Shown here in pieces: positions 47,539-59,017 of a DNA stretch of 64,000 nt. Below the pieces are notes generated by a model, which was given only the letters and a program-made list of their open reading frames with translations, was not told the origin of the DNA and did no database searches. The stretch covers positions 97,501 to 161,500 of the forward strand of contig JAMFTG010000136.1 of the NCBI GenBank assembly GCA_023974075.1, given 5' to 3'. Position 1 is the stretch's first letter. Every line of letters starts with the position of its first letter. The DNA comes from Chaenocephalus aceratus (lineage: Eukaryota; Chordata; Actinopteri; Perciformes; Channichthyidae). Made by a program: the position numbers and the translations under genes.

Positions 47539-48563
47539 AGCTTCTCCCTGACCAGCAGGAGTGGAGCACCAGTCTGGACCAGGAGGACCCAGAGTCCCCC
47601 CAACACATTAAGCAAGAACAGGAGGAACTCAGGATCAGTCAGGAGGGAGAGCAGCTTCAGGAGCTGGAGGAGGCTGATATCATCAAGTCCACTTTCACTC
47701 CTGACCCTGTGAAGAGTGAAGATGATAAAGAGAAACCTCAGTCCTCACAGCCTCATCAAAGACAAACTGAACACATGGAAACAGAAGCTGATGGTGATGA
47801 CTGTCGAGGACCAGAACCTGCCAGGAACTCAGATCCAGAAAGCAGTTTACAGCCAAAGACTGAGGACAACACTGGAGACTCATTTGAACCTGACACTGAA
47901 GACAGTGCGGATTGGAAGGAGACCAGAGAACCTGCGTCAGACTCAACCTCACTGAAAAACAGACAAGAATCTGTCAGTGATTCAGGCCGTAGTGCTGACA
48001 AGAAACAATTTGGCTGCTCTGTGTGTTCAAAATCGTATACACATAGAAGCAATGTTCAGCGACACATGAGAATCCACACAGGAGAGAAACCCTTTAGCTG
48101 CTCAGTTTGTAAGAAAGCTTTTTCACAGGGAGGACATTTAAAGGAACACATGAGAATCCACACAGGAGAGAAACCACACAGCTGCTCAGTCTGTAAGAAA
48201 GCTTTTTCACAGAATATAAATTTAAAGATACACATGAGAGTCCACACAGGATGTTCGCGTACGGAAATGGCTACGACTCTCTTGGCCCAGCATCACGGTC
48301 AAGGAAGCGATGCAGACCTCTCTGAACAGTCAGAGGAAGAAGACAACTCAAATCAAGGGAAGAAACGTCCTGTGACGGCATTGCCCCATGTCTCGGTCCG
48401 CAGGAGGGCGAATGCCCATCTCCCAGAGATGATCAGCTTGAAGAACGCGGCGCGCTGCAGGCTAGCAGGCTGCACTGGAAGAACCCGAGTGCGTTGTGTG
48501 ACCTGCAAAGTGTTCTTGTGCTTGCAAGGCGATCGCAATTGTTACACAGCCTTTCACACATAG
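47539..48563 (+). CDS. Zinc-finger gene 2, exon 2: three C2H2 fingers fused to a piggyBac C-terminus
   Basis: A 28-30 bp deletion removed the cag acceptor and the codons DVQLLVVVKE. The remaining 'tttcctgaag' can serve as a new acceptor that keeps frame, giving [12 protein letters not shown]. With exon 1 this predicts 427 aa. The acidic spacer is like gene 1; three fingers (residues ~246-324: [21 protein letters not shown] and two more) replace six. After HTG at 48251 the frame enters foreign sequence: [17 protein letters not shown], then [18 protein letters not shown] and [14 protein letters not shown], the Cys-rich zinc-binding tail of piggyBac-type transposases. Stop at 48561. Expression is unproven; it may be a decayed paralogue. 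Confidence 0.78.
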
Positions 48564-49224
48564 GCGTGTACATGTTCCTAAAGAAAAGGGCATTCCTATT
48601 TGTTTTACATGACCAATGCAACATTTCACATAAGCCATACTGTTACTGTGACTGTCCAAAGGGGGCAAAAATATTTGTTTTTTTTCGTTTTGTTTTTCAC
48701 AATGATGTTCAAAACACATACAATAGTAGCCTATGTGGTATTATTAGATGCAACAGTGACAATGCAAAATGCTTTGACTGTTTTATATTTTGTTACAGGC
48801 ATATGATGTCTTCCTGCAACTGTTTGTAGCATTTTAAATGAGCCGTACTGTAGTTGTGACAGTCCAAAAGGAGCAAAAAAAGCAGTGTTTTCATGTTGTT
48901 TTTACTCACAGATGTTCAAAACATGTTGCAAAACATGCAAAATGATGTGTGTATAAGTTATTAATACATGCAAAAGCAGCCAGGAAAAAACCGCTGTGTT
49001 CAAGGTGGAAATAAAAGAGTTTTTCACTATTACAAAAAGGTGACTTTAATGTGTTTTATGGAAATTCAGAATGAGTGTCCACATATGTGGACATCATTTT
49101 TCTCTAAAAGTACATCATGTCAAAAGATGATACTTAGTTTTTATACTTATCAGGTTCCAATAAGCCCAAATAGCAAAAACAAATAAAAAAATGCATATAA
49201 AAAAACAGCTTAGGGCTTAGGAGG
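48252..49224 (+). mobile_element. 3' part of a piggyBac-like transposon
   Basis: Begins inside the transposase C-terminal coding region fused to gene 2 and runs through A/T-rich 3' sequence to 'agcttagggcttaggagg' followed by TTAA (49225-49228), a plausible piggyBac end. The left end and the DDD catalytic core are absent. A poly(A) signal-like aataaa occurs near 49182. Repeated blocks with 'actgtgactgtccaaagg' / 'gttgtgacagtccaaaag' lie at 48640 and 48850. Confidence 0.65.
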
Positions 49225-49499
49225 TTAAAACTAGTACCAAATATGTAAAATCTGTAAAGTTTTTGTAAAATTACAGTAACGAACTTTCAATGGCCACCAA
49301 TCAGATCACACATATCAATTTTACAAAAGATGTAACAAAGATGTTTACACTGCCGACAGTCATTATTTCAAACAGTATGAACATAACACAGAATGCTTGC
49401 TCATTTTCCCTCGACCACGGTGGTTGCCATCGCGGTCACTGATGATGGCGATATTCGTGTCCTTTTGAAGCACATTAAATAATAGGTTAGCGCATAAGA

Positions 49500-51201
49500 C
49501 AGGCATGAGAATCACTCACCTTTCGGCGAAATTCGCCGTTTTGAATCCAAAATAGGTCGTTTGTGTGATTCATGTAGATCTGCAATAAAAATATGTTTGG
49601 GGTATGGGGGGGCCGCGAGCTGTTATGTGCCATCATGACACGCATGGTGTTCTTTTTTTATATATTATAATGCAGCGTGAGCTGTGTGCTCGAGTCTTCC
49701 TGCCTGTCGGCTCTGCTGCTCCGCGATGATGGTCTAGCTTCAGCAGCCACATTAGCTACGGGTGCTTGAGCGTTCGTTAATATTAACCGTGCGGTCCGGA
49801 GTCACTGTGGCACAGACTGGACCGCTGGTGAACAGCTGTTAGAACGGGCTGTTCAGGTGTTCAGAGCAGAGCTCCCTGTCGGAGCGCAGAGCGTGATGTG
49901 CACTGAAAAGTTTTTCTGTCGCAATATTATCGTTGAGCTAGCTAGTTAGCATACATTGTCACTATCTGGTAACGTTAGCTTTAGCCTTCGTTTTCTAATA
50001 GTTTTTTTTTCATAGGCTATAAACGGAGGTGGTATAAGTATAGATCTTCTACTAGAGTAAAAGTAGAAGTACTCAGATCTTGTACTTGATTAAAAGCAGA
50101 AATACTCAGATCTTGTACTTGAGTAAAAGTAGAAGTACTCAGATCTTGTACTTGATTAAAAGCAGAAATACTCAGATCTTGTACTTGAGTAAAAGTAGAA
50201 GTACTCAGGTCTTGTACTTGAGTAAAAGTAGAAGTACCAGAGTGTAGGAATACTCTGTTAGTAAAAGTACTGCATTCAAAATGTTCCTCAAGTAAAAGTA
50301 GAAAAGTATTCTCATCAAAATATAGTGAAAGTAGCAACAGTAAAAGTAGTCAATATATATGATATGTTTTATAATGATTGATCATGAAAGTGTTCTCAAA
50401 GCTGGTGAAGGTACAGCTAGTTTGAATGGCTTTGTATACTGCCGGGTAGCTGGTGGATTTACTCCAGGTGGAACTAAAGTCTGATTTAACACTTGGTTAT
50501 ATTTCACATCATTCATCCTGATCTGTGAAGTCACTAAAGGGATTAAATACATGTAGTGGAGGAAAATTACACCATGTACCTCTGAACTGTAGTGGAGAAG
50601 AAGAACAAAGTAGCAAAACATTGAAATACTTAAATAAAGTACAAGTATCTCAAAATTGTACTCAAGTATAGTACTTGAGTTTATGAATTTAGTTACTTTA
50701 CACCAGTGGCTATAAAGATAGAAAGACTCAGCCTTGCACAGAGGCATGACAATAGATTTTCAAAATGCTCAACAGTGCTGCCAAAATTGACTGCTACACA
50801 ATTAAAATAAATGCTTTTAAATATTTCTACTAGATGTGACTCTTTAGCGTTTCTGTTATTATTAACACCGCTTTAGTTGTTTTGATTGCTAAAATCATCT
50901 GTTATTCCTCATTTTAAAGCCGATATTCCGTGGGGTCGGGGGGCTCGGGTCCTTGTCACCTTTTCCATACCTGATGAGTTTGCATCCCTGATAATACTTA
51001 GTAAGGAGGCCATAATATTTTTGACTCATGGCTGAAGTTAAGTTTCCCCAGCTCTCCCCAGGTTGTCAAAAAAATGCATCAGATTGATGCGTTAAAATAT
51101 GGAATATTCAAAATGTTCTTCTGGGGGAGCATGCCCCTGGACCCCCCTAGAGGGATAATATCCTTCCCACCTTTTTCACCCCTGACCCGTTTTCATGCCT
51201 G
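49500..51201 (+). mobile_element. Probable DNA transposon with CAGGCATGA ends
   Basis: Starts CAGGCATGAGAATCACTCAC and ends ...CGTTTTCATGCCTG, flanked by ataaga (49494-49499 and 51202-51207). The inner sequence includes a 33-bp minisatellite (50040-50330) and 'ggggagcatgcccctgga'. No transposase is seen. A 6-bp duplication is unusual, so the true target duplication may be longer and mutated (hAT, 8 bp). From 49229 to 49493 nothing is recognised. Confidence 0.5.
50040..50335 (+). repeat. ~33-bp minisatellite (third array)
   Basis: About six units of the AGTAAAAGTAGAAGTACTCA family with gatcttgtacttg spacers, ending in the same degenerate tail ('ctgcattcaaaatgttcc') as the arrays at 3292 and 32645. 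Here no Harbinger-like MITE half follows. Confidence 0.88.
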
Positions 51202-51409
51202 ATAAGAGATAATGAATTAGGTAATTGCATACTTTTTAAACTGTCACTCTTAGCAAATTCAGAGCCATTATTACCAGCTGCTAAAGCAACGCTGGTATTG
51301 TTTTCACCTATTGAGTCTGCATGTGTGTGTCATCATGGCAATGTGGTCCTGAAGCAACACATCCTCACTCCCAGGTCGGCCTCTGTTGACGTTATGTCAA
51401 GGTCCCCTG

Positions 51410-51871
51410 TTACCTCATTCACACCAACGGTGTTTCAGGGCCGGCTCGGAGCTGGAGCTTGAAAAGCACCGGGTTTTCCTGTTCACACCGCAGCGGAGCA
51501 GCCTCTTAGCTCCGGAATCCGGTTCGTTTCGAGCACCAAAAAATTGTCCGGCCAGAGCAAAAGCACCACAACAACAACAAGCCCGCATTGTATCCAGTTT
51601 GTACACAACGATGGAGAAACTTAACAAGCAGCAGTGGTCCACTGAGGAGACCAGCTACCTACTGGGAATATGGTCTTCCGAAGAGGTACAGAGGAAGCTG
51701 GAGCACAATCGGCCATTGTTGTTGTTGTCTGTGTCAGCTGTGAGGGGTTTCCATGCACTTTGGCTTTATGAAGCAGGCATGCAAACGGAGCTAAAACGAA
51801 GAACCGGTTCTGAACCTGAAAAGCTCTAGCACGGAGCTTGAACCGGAGTTGCGTTGGTGTGAATGAGGTAA
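51410..51871 (+). mobile_element. Harbinger-like MITE with a Myb/SANT fragment
   Basis: Inverted ends TTACCTCATTCACACCAACG / CGTTGGTGTGAATGAGGTAA, 462 bp. Inside, from ATG 51611, the frame gives MEKLNKQQWSTEETSYLLGI then WSSEEVQRKLE, the first part of a Myb/SANT-like DNA-binding domain as found in the accessory protein of Harbinger transposons. The domain breaks off before its second half, so this is an internally deleted derivative. A single frame spanning the element is not evidence for a gene. Confidence 0.7.
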
Positions 51872-52048
51872 TAGCTCCGGAATCCGGTTCGTTTCAAGCA
51901 CCAAAAAATTGTCCGGCCAGAGCAAAAGCACCGCATACGTCACGCTTACGTCGAGGCGGGGGCAGAGACAGGATCAACTCCTGAACAACAACAAAAAGCC
52001 CGCATTTTATCCAGTTTGTACACAACGATGGAGAAACTTAACAAGAGT
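51872..52048 (+). mobile_element. Second partial copy of the Myb/SANT element
   Basis: Repeats 51508-51634 (ctccggaatccggttcgttt ... ggagaaacttaacaag) with about 50 extra bp including 'gcatacgtcacgcttacg'. It directly abuts the first copy and is truncated right after MEKLNK. It may preserve sequence that the first copy lost. Confidence 0.65.
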
Positions 52049-53150
52049 TTCAGTGTTTCTGCCATAGACTGTATAAAGGTTTCTGCTCATGGTGAAGCAA
52101 CGTGTCTGCGTGTTAAGGTGGAACCTGAGCATTCACGTTGATCACCTCATTATAACTCATTATAAATCTATAAAACTATCTGTATCATCCATGCAGCAGC
52201 TCACTGAGCAACACTCAGACCGTGGTATGTTTTGTTACTTGTTTACATCTGCTATGTCTTTAAATCAGCTTTGTGTTGTCATTTTTTAAACTTTGTTTAT
52301 TTCACGAACACATTCAATTAAAGAGAGAAAACCAGAAGAGGAAGGAACATCTAATTAGAACTCATAACATTTAATTATATTTCCCCATATTTATATTTCT
52401 TTTTGCCATGGCATTGTTTCTTGTTAACCATTTTAGTCCACGTTAAGGCGTTAAGGCCATGTTGCTCCTGCTTCTGATTTTCTGTGTGTGTCTACCTGTC
52501 TGTCTATGTATCTTCTCTATAGTGTCTTATTAGTAACAAAGATTATTGAGTGTTTTTTTTTTTAAATATTGTTTAGAGTTCTAGGTGAGGCCCCGATTAA
52601 TTTATTCCGGTAAATTACTCTGACCTCACTAATTGACCCGACCGAAGTTACTGAGTCTATGTAAGTTTACTGCTTGGCTCAGATCCACCAAACGTCAGCA
52701 AGATCTCACCTCTATTAACTCCCCGAAGAACCAGGTTCAATTAACTGCTGTTTCAATTCAGACAACTCTTTTTAATCTGTTTAAGCGATCCCGAAGGATT
52801 TTGGTATCAGTAAATGGGGTGTGTTCCTACCTAAACATGTGTGTGTGGCAGGGTGCAATCTTACCTTTGAAGCAGGAGAGGAGAGCACAGGTGTCCTTTA
52901 AGTTGTCCCAGTCCAAAAGGTGGGATCAGTTTATTTGAAGAAAAATAGGTCCAAACTAATACAGGGTCTTTACCTTCTCTCTTTACAACATTATAATTAT
53001 ACTAAACAACACACAAAAATGATGCTGTGATCATGTTCAAATATGAAACTTTAATTCACAGTCTTACATTTATTACCAAAATGTTTCCCTTTACCTGCCC
53101 ATTTCAGTTGTGACATTCTCTCATACAAAGACTGGTGATAATAAAAGCCC
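52049..53150. other. Unassigned non-coding sequence
   Basis: No gene or clear transposon end found. The frame at 52633-52938 (101 codons) shows no motif I recognise. LTR-like features were looked for and not found with confidence. Confidence 0.4.
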
Positions 53151-53154
53151 ATTC

Positions 53155-53450
53155 AAAATCCCGCAATGATTCGGAGGGATTTCCTCACGTGGGCGGGTTT
53201 CACTAAACACTCAAAATCCCGCAATGATTCGGAGGGATTTCCTCACGTGGGCAGGTGTCACTAAACCATCAAAATCCCGCAATGATTCGGAGGGATTTCC
53301 TCACGTGGGCAGGTGTCACTAAACCATCAAAAAACCTCTTCCATAAAATCATTCCATGCAGCATTCAAATCAATTCACTCAGCATTCAAAGCAATTCACT
53401 CAGCATTCAAAGCAATTCCCTCATTCAAAGCAATTCCCTCATCATTCCAA
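53155..53450 (+). repeat. Two short tandem arrays (57-bp x3, ~18-bp x5)
   Basis: 53155-53330 has three copies of a ~57-bp unit with 'cccgcaatgattcggaggga' and 'ttcctcacgtgggc'. 53357-53450 has about five copies of 'cagcattcaaagcaattc' with variants. Both generate short frames that are not genes. Confidence 0.88.
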
Positions 53451-53932
53451 CCAAGAAATGCAAGAGATATTCACCCAGTTTGAGAGAACCTTACCGAGAG
53501 CTATTAACCCAGCTCTGAAGGACAGAGCTTACCGGGAGAGAGTATACCAGGGGTTTCCCCCCCTCTCCCCGACGAAATCCAAAAAAGCCAGTCTTTTTAT
53601 GCTCAAAAAACCGGATAGAAAACCCACAAACACCTCCTCTATACCCAACCAACATATTCTATTGGCTCTGGCATAAGACACACCTTCCCAAGTTTGTGTA
53701 AAACAAAACATGACTAGACATATTCTATGACTATGACATAACCACCCTTTTGAGGCCTCAATGTGTTTCTGCTTAAGTCTGGAGCCCCCCTCCCTGCTGT
53801 GAGAGGAGAGGAAAGAACCTGCCTCCTCTCTTATCAGAGATTAGGGCATAAATCATTTTTAGGCCTTACACTCAACTAAACAAACCACTTTGTTTTGTTT
53901 ATGCTGTAAATATAGAAAAACCTAAAATATGA

Positions 53933-54215
53933 AGCATTTTCATTGTGGGTTATACAAGAATATAATTGATTATATTTAATTATAACTAACTTTCGTTTTA
54001 AGTATTCAACATACTATGAAGCTGTCAACACCCTGTTTTTAAAACGCAAAGTTATCAAACAGCACCAACTAAAATTGTAAGCATACATACATATTCAAAA
54101 ACCATCAAGAAGCATTCTCATTATGGGTTCATACAAGAATATGATTGATCATATATGATTTATAATTAACTGTCGTTTTAAGTATTTACTTCATACTATG
54201 AAGTTCTCAACAATA
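53933..54215 (+). repeat. Diverged direct repeat before the BEN fragment
   Basis: 53933-54045 and 54110-54215 share 'tatacaagaatataattgat'-like sequence and 'gttttaagtatt... catactatgaag'. They are clearly related but not identical. The sequence between 53451 and 53932 holds nothing recognisable. Confidence 0.6.
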
Positions 54216-54220
54216 TGTAG

Positions 54221-54660
54221 TCTTCCACAACACATCTGCCTTTGGAGGATGGTGTGATTTCCACCAAAGCTATCCGTCTGGTAAGTTTCATATTGTCTAA
54301 TAAGTATACTATAAAGTTGTATGTTGATTTGGATGATTTTAATTGTTGTATTAGAACCACACTAGTGCTATTTCAAATCATGTCCTGATAATATGACATG
54401 GTGTGTTACTTATTTTATGTTCTTAGGATATTAAACAAGCCATAAAAGATCGGTGCAACAAGACCACAGCAGCTAAGTATACCAACGATCTGATGCATGG
54501 TCTGTACACCACACCGTTTATGGCTGCTCACAGTGTAACTGGGCTTGGGGCATCAAGCAGGGGGGAGACACGACCATCCCTTCCTCCTGCTGAACTCAAA
54601 AAGATTGTTTGTAATGTGGCGGCACGTGGGGGGTGTTTGTTGGAAATCCTATTCAACTAA
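54221..54660 (+). pseudogene. BEN-domain gene fragment (two exons)
   Basis: Exon a (54221-54280) gives HLPLEDGVISTKAIRL between a possible acceptor 'tatgtag' and donor ctg|gtaagt. Exon b (54427-54660) starts after ttcttag and gives DIKQAIKDRCNKTTAAKYTN, DLMHGLYTTPFMAAHSVTGL and a PSLPPAELKKIV segment, then drifts to a stop. Phase 0 joins them. This matches the BEN domain (DNA- or protein-binding, in BEND and NACC proteins and some mobile or viral genes). No start and no upstream exons are found; the 3' part diverges after residue ~KKIVCNV. Probably a captured or broken gene piece. Confidence 0.65.
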
Positions 54661-55505
54661 AAGCCAGACAACGCCACCTTGAGAATTGCACCCAAGGAAA
54701 TAATTATTCCAAGTACCAACAAGGCACTCAGGTTCGTGATACTGAGGGGCAGGAGACGTGGTTCCAATTTATCAAATGTTTTATTTCTGGCATTAAAATA
54801 TCATTAAAAACACCATAAGATCATTATACACACTGAAAATAAAGGGGGGGAACTCTTAATTCAGGGATGCTGAGGCTTACCAGTGGATGGAGGTGACGAG
54901 AGGGATCCCAACAAAGTAAATTAAGGCACCCGTGATCACTACACTCACACGAAGGAACACAAATCAGGGGGGAGCACAGCACGACACACAAAGGGGGAAG
55001 CCACCACCAGGGACACCAGCACCACACCTTTGGCAACTAAGAGGGGCAAACAAGAAACAATTACTGGGATAAATGGTAAACACAAATTAATACACAGACC
55101 AACACATAAGATAAGTGTAAGACAATAAAAAGTCAAGAATACTACAAAATACTGATTTCAAGTAACTGATATTAACTGAAATAAACAAAACAAATTTAAA
55201 GCAACAGGGTCGAAAACTAAACCAAAGAAACGAAAATCAACCTAACAGTCTATTTAATCTTGAATTAAATAAACAAAACAAACTTAACTCAATGAAATAA
55301 CTAATCATGAGCAGAGATTAATCGAACAGTCCGCGATAACAGCAGCCTGTCTGTGCACACGGAGACCGACTCTGTCATCCGGTGATCTAACCGCCTTCTG
55401 GAAAAGCTTCACAAGTACGTCGGTACGCAAATGCGCTTTGTGACACAAGTGACGGTACGCATTTCAGATTACGCCATAACCTGCGTACCAGTTATGTGCA
55501 CCCCT
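54661..55505. other. Unassigned non-coding sequence
   Basis: No coding, RNA or transposon end recognised. AT-rich; frames on the minus strand at 54824-55136 have no motifs. Confidence 0.4.
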
Positions 55506-55893
55506 GTACTACAGCAAAAGTATTCTCCGTCAGGACTTCCTGCAACAACACCACGCCGTTATCAAAGATGTTATATTGAGAAGACGATCACTACGTGACA
55601 AAAGTTTTCAAAACCGTGGCTACTGAAATCAATCTTACTAACTGCTGTCTGTGCAATTTACTCCGTGCGAGTTGGCAGACTTTATTTTGCTTACTTTAAC
55701 ATCATTGTTCATGGTGGGGCTAAGCCATTTCTTGGTATGGGTGTAGCCTACCCCAGCCATACCCTGGCGCTGCCACTCGTGGCATGTATGGGGCGGGCCA
55801 TTCTGCACATGCGTTAAATGCGTTAAATATTTTAACGCAATTAATTCAAAAAATTAATTACCGCCGTTAACGCGATAATTTTGACAGCACTAG
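55506..55893 (+). mobile_element. MITE fragment, second copy (ending TTGACAGCACTAG)
   Basis: Parallels 18459-18893 from 'tactacagcaaaagtattct' to 'cgcgataattttgacagcac', with one ~40-bp shorter stretch. The right end has the fish hAT-type terminus in reverse. Confidence 0.65.
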
Positions 55894-55899
55894 GCAGTA

Positions 55900-56516
55900 G
55901 ACATCGATCAGCTTAAGATAAGATATACTTTATTGATCCCAAGTTGGAACATTTGCGTTACATCAGCATGTGTATCAGTTGTAAATATGCAGTGGTGTTT
56001 ATTTGTAAATCATTTAGTATAATCACACAAATTCTGTTTTCTTTATTTATTGATTGTTCAATACCTGACAAGGCCGGAGATTAAATATCTACATACATCT
56101 TATAAGAGTATAATACATTATGTATAATATCAGTTAAAATAAGTGCTTCAACATAGTTAACATTGCTGGAGGTATGCACAAATATTGATAGATGTCTTGT
56201 AATGCACTATTGAGGAACCTGCGACCCAAGTTTTTCATTCAATGCATATACTACACCATAGTTGTGTAGGCCTATATGATATGTCAATAAACCTTAGAAA
56301 ATCTTGAAATCTTGAAAGGGATGTGCAAAATAGTCATTATATACAGTCTTTAATTAACTATTAGTAGATAATAACGAGTAATGAATATACTTTATAGGGA
56401 TCCTATTAATATCTAATAATAAAAAATAATGAAATTCAATACCATGCTTTAACCACCAGGTGTCCCTTTATATCAGCTGTGCACCTTTATGGTGTAAATA
56501 CAGCCTATCTACCTAT
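55900..56516 (+). repeat. Dispersed ~0.6-kb repeat, third copy
   Basis: Parallels 27376-27990, from 'gatcagcttaagataagat' to 'cagcctatctacc', where THAP/YqaJ copy C begins. It is more diverged from the tandem units than they are from one another. Confidence 0.75.
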
Positions 56517-57079
56517 AGAGAACCGCAGTGACGCGTCCTAAAACGTAAGTTAGCATTTTTAGCACTTCCGGTTCCTTCGTCAAAAAAGCAATGTATTTTC
56601 TCCATAGGGTTTTGGAAAATAGCTCGAAATAAGGTCTGTGGTTGACACAAATTTAAGAGATAAATCACGTTTTGTTCTACGACAGTAGATACATCAGCAG
56701 TGACCCCACTGGTGATTTTTGAAGAGTTTACGTGTCTGAAAAACGATGGTTGTTACCGAGTGGCTGAATAGGACTACAGAAATGGTCGAGTCCGTTGTAC
56801 ATCATTACGCCTACACACGTAAACACTCCCGCTAAGTTTGTTTTCCCCTGTGTTCTGCTTGAAAGCAAGTACCTGCCTATCTTTAGTAGCCTATCTGTAG
56901 TCTCTTTAGTATCATATCTATATCTTACCATTAGAATTTCTATTTTTGAAATGGTCATTTTTAACACCGTAGTTTTATAAATTATAGAACAATTAATTAC
57001 CAGTGTTTTCCAATTTTACTCGGCAGTTCGTTTCGTTGGCTAACGTTAGCTAAAGCTAGCGCTACTAGTTAGCTACGCA

Positions 57080-57192
57080 ATGGTTTGTTGCTTTGCTCCG
57101 GGTTGCAGCCACAGGTCTTCGCATGAAACGTGCTCGTTCTATCGTTTCCCTGCCAATGTTTTCCAAAGGAGAGTCTGGATTCGTGCCATGAG
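57080..57192 (+). pseudogene. THAP zinc-finger first exon, copy C (open)
   Basis: Encodes MVCCFAPGCSHRSSHETCSF, YRFPANVFQRRVWIRAMR, ending at donor catgag|gtaagc. It has the CX4C start and the CSFYRFP motif shared with copy B. At 113 nt it has the same length and phase as copy B, which supports a true exon. Downstream to about 57900 no transposase core is recognised. Confidence 0.78.
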
Positions 57193-57959
57193 GTAAGCTG
57201 ACGTTACATTTTTGTCCATGTCACGGTGAAATGTAAATGATGGGTAGTGACTGTATCGCCGTTTTAGAGATGGCACTGCTGAAAAGACCGCAACATAAGT
57301 AAAGATAATGAATACATCCTATTAAAACCTGTGTGGCTTATATGATAAGTCTAATTAGTACAAGCAGCATAACGTTTCACCATGTGACTAAAGATTGTAG
57401 TCAGGGAAATCAGTTTGACATATTGAACTAATAACAAATCACCTCTGGCTGGCAGAGAACTCTCTGCTCCATAGCTTCTCTTGGACGTAACATCACATGT
57501 ACATTTTACATTTATATTCAATTTAGTATTCCATCCCTAACATACTTTTGTATATATAATAACTTATATTTTGTTTTTCTTGTTATGCTGCTGCAACACA
57601 AACATTTCCCCAATTGGGATCAATACAGTAATATCTTAATTAATTAAGAAATATAACTATTATAATTAGTGTAGCAGCTGACACCTATTTTCAATATGGA
57701 TTAATCTACCTTTATTTCTTTAGTTCAATTTTGATCTATAAAAATGTCAAAATAGTGAAAATGTTCACGAGACAAAGTGCAAGGTTATATCTTTAGATGT
57801 TTTGTTTTAGCCTATGTACTGTATGTCTTAATGCTCTTATTTGTGACGATGTGACTTCCATGAAACTAATATTTTATATCTTCCCAACAGACGAGCTGAC
57901 AGGAAGCCTAACACTCTAACAACCACAACATTGCAACGGCGAGTAAATGTAAATTAAAA

Positions 57960-58876
57960 ACGATTCACATTTCTTAATTTTCTTGCAGTGAGGTGAAGCT
58001 GACCTTGCACTTGCACAGTAAGGATGCTCCTCACGCAGGCTGAATGTTACTCCCTCCTTACTGACACAGAAGCCCTTGATTTGCAATGCTTCACTAATTG
58101 TCATTTCCCTGGCTCCGTAGGGACACTTTACCTCCAGCACAGCGGGAGACCTTTCCAGACCATCTGGAGATGCCCCCGACAATCCTGATTGGGAGAGCCA
58201 CAAACCTGACTCATGGACCTGCATAGGGTTGCAGTGGTGAATGCCCTGACGCCCTCACATTCATTCATAGTCCCCCACTGTACAGACAAAACACCATCAA
58301 GGGTCTGTTGTTGCCCTAGCACCCTGGCACTAAGGGAAGCAGTCACACGCTTAGACCTCAGGACAGCTCCAACGTTGCTGGCAGTCAACCTTCCTTTCCT
58401 GAACAAATGCCAGTTTGGGTTGGTTCGCTGACCAGTGTAGCCACCTGAATTGCCCTCTGTTGCTCCTCAGACAATGCCATGCTTGCCACAATTGCCTCAG
58501 GTCCCTGATGCCCAACAGATTTGAGAATTTCAGGAACAGTAAGTGTTTCCAAGCTGTAGTGTTCCTCTTCTGGCTCGGGGGAGAGAAGCCAAGACATTCC
58601 TGAGAACCTGCCCCCAAGTCTGTCCCTCAGCCAGTCACGATCTTCGGAGGTGGGCTCTCTTGTCAGCGGGTTGAATGACTTATTGGTTGGAGGAAATAGC
58701 TCCTCCACTGAATGCGTACGTTTAGCTGCCTTTGGCTTCTTCCACTGACGGGGGGTGTCAGTGCAGCTGAAACTGTGGATGGCAAAGATGGCTAATGCAG
58801 CCGCATGACTGCATTTCCATTCTCCACGTGGGCATTCACATTTTGTGGAGAGAATTCCCTCTTCTCCTGTAGATAC
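57960..58876 (-). pseudogene. SWIM-YqaJ protein, main exon, copy C (frameshifted)
   Basis: From an acceptor at 58877: STKCECPRGEWKCSHAAALA (SWIM CXC...CXH), a 120-residue linker (LTREPTSEDRDWLRDRLGGR, SWLLSPEPEEEHY, LSEEQQRAIQ), then after a shift KGRLTASNVGAVLRS, VQWGTMNECEGVRAF, after another shift ESGLWLSQSGLSGASPDGL and VLEVKCPYGAREM, and finally, out of frame, VQVQGQLHLTARKL. This is the complete YqaJ order, including the SPDG Asp and the E-V-K motif of PD-(D/E)XK nucleases. At least three frameshifts exclude function. It is the fullest copy of the three. Confidence 0.82.
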
Positions 58877-59017
58877 CTGTGGTGGTGGGATTGTTTTATT
58901 ATTTAAAATATATTTACATTTGTAATGCCTTCCCAATTATCCCTTTAATTGTTTATAGCCTACTGTATGTTTATTTCATGAATATTTCTGTGTTTTCTGG
59001 TGTGTAAAATTTGTAAT

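Noticed and set aside
51386..51829. 147-codon frame as a host Myb/SANT gene
   Set aside because: It runs across both terminal inverted repeats of a 462-bp MITE and only part of a Myb/SANT domain is present.
52440..53000. Possible LTR or retroviral leader (gacccgaccg..., purine stretches)
   Set aside because: No paired LTR, primer-binding site or gag/pol frame could be identified.
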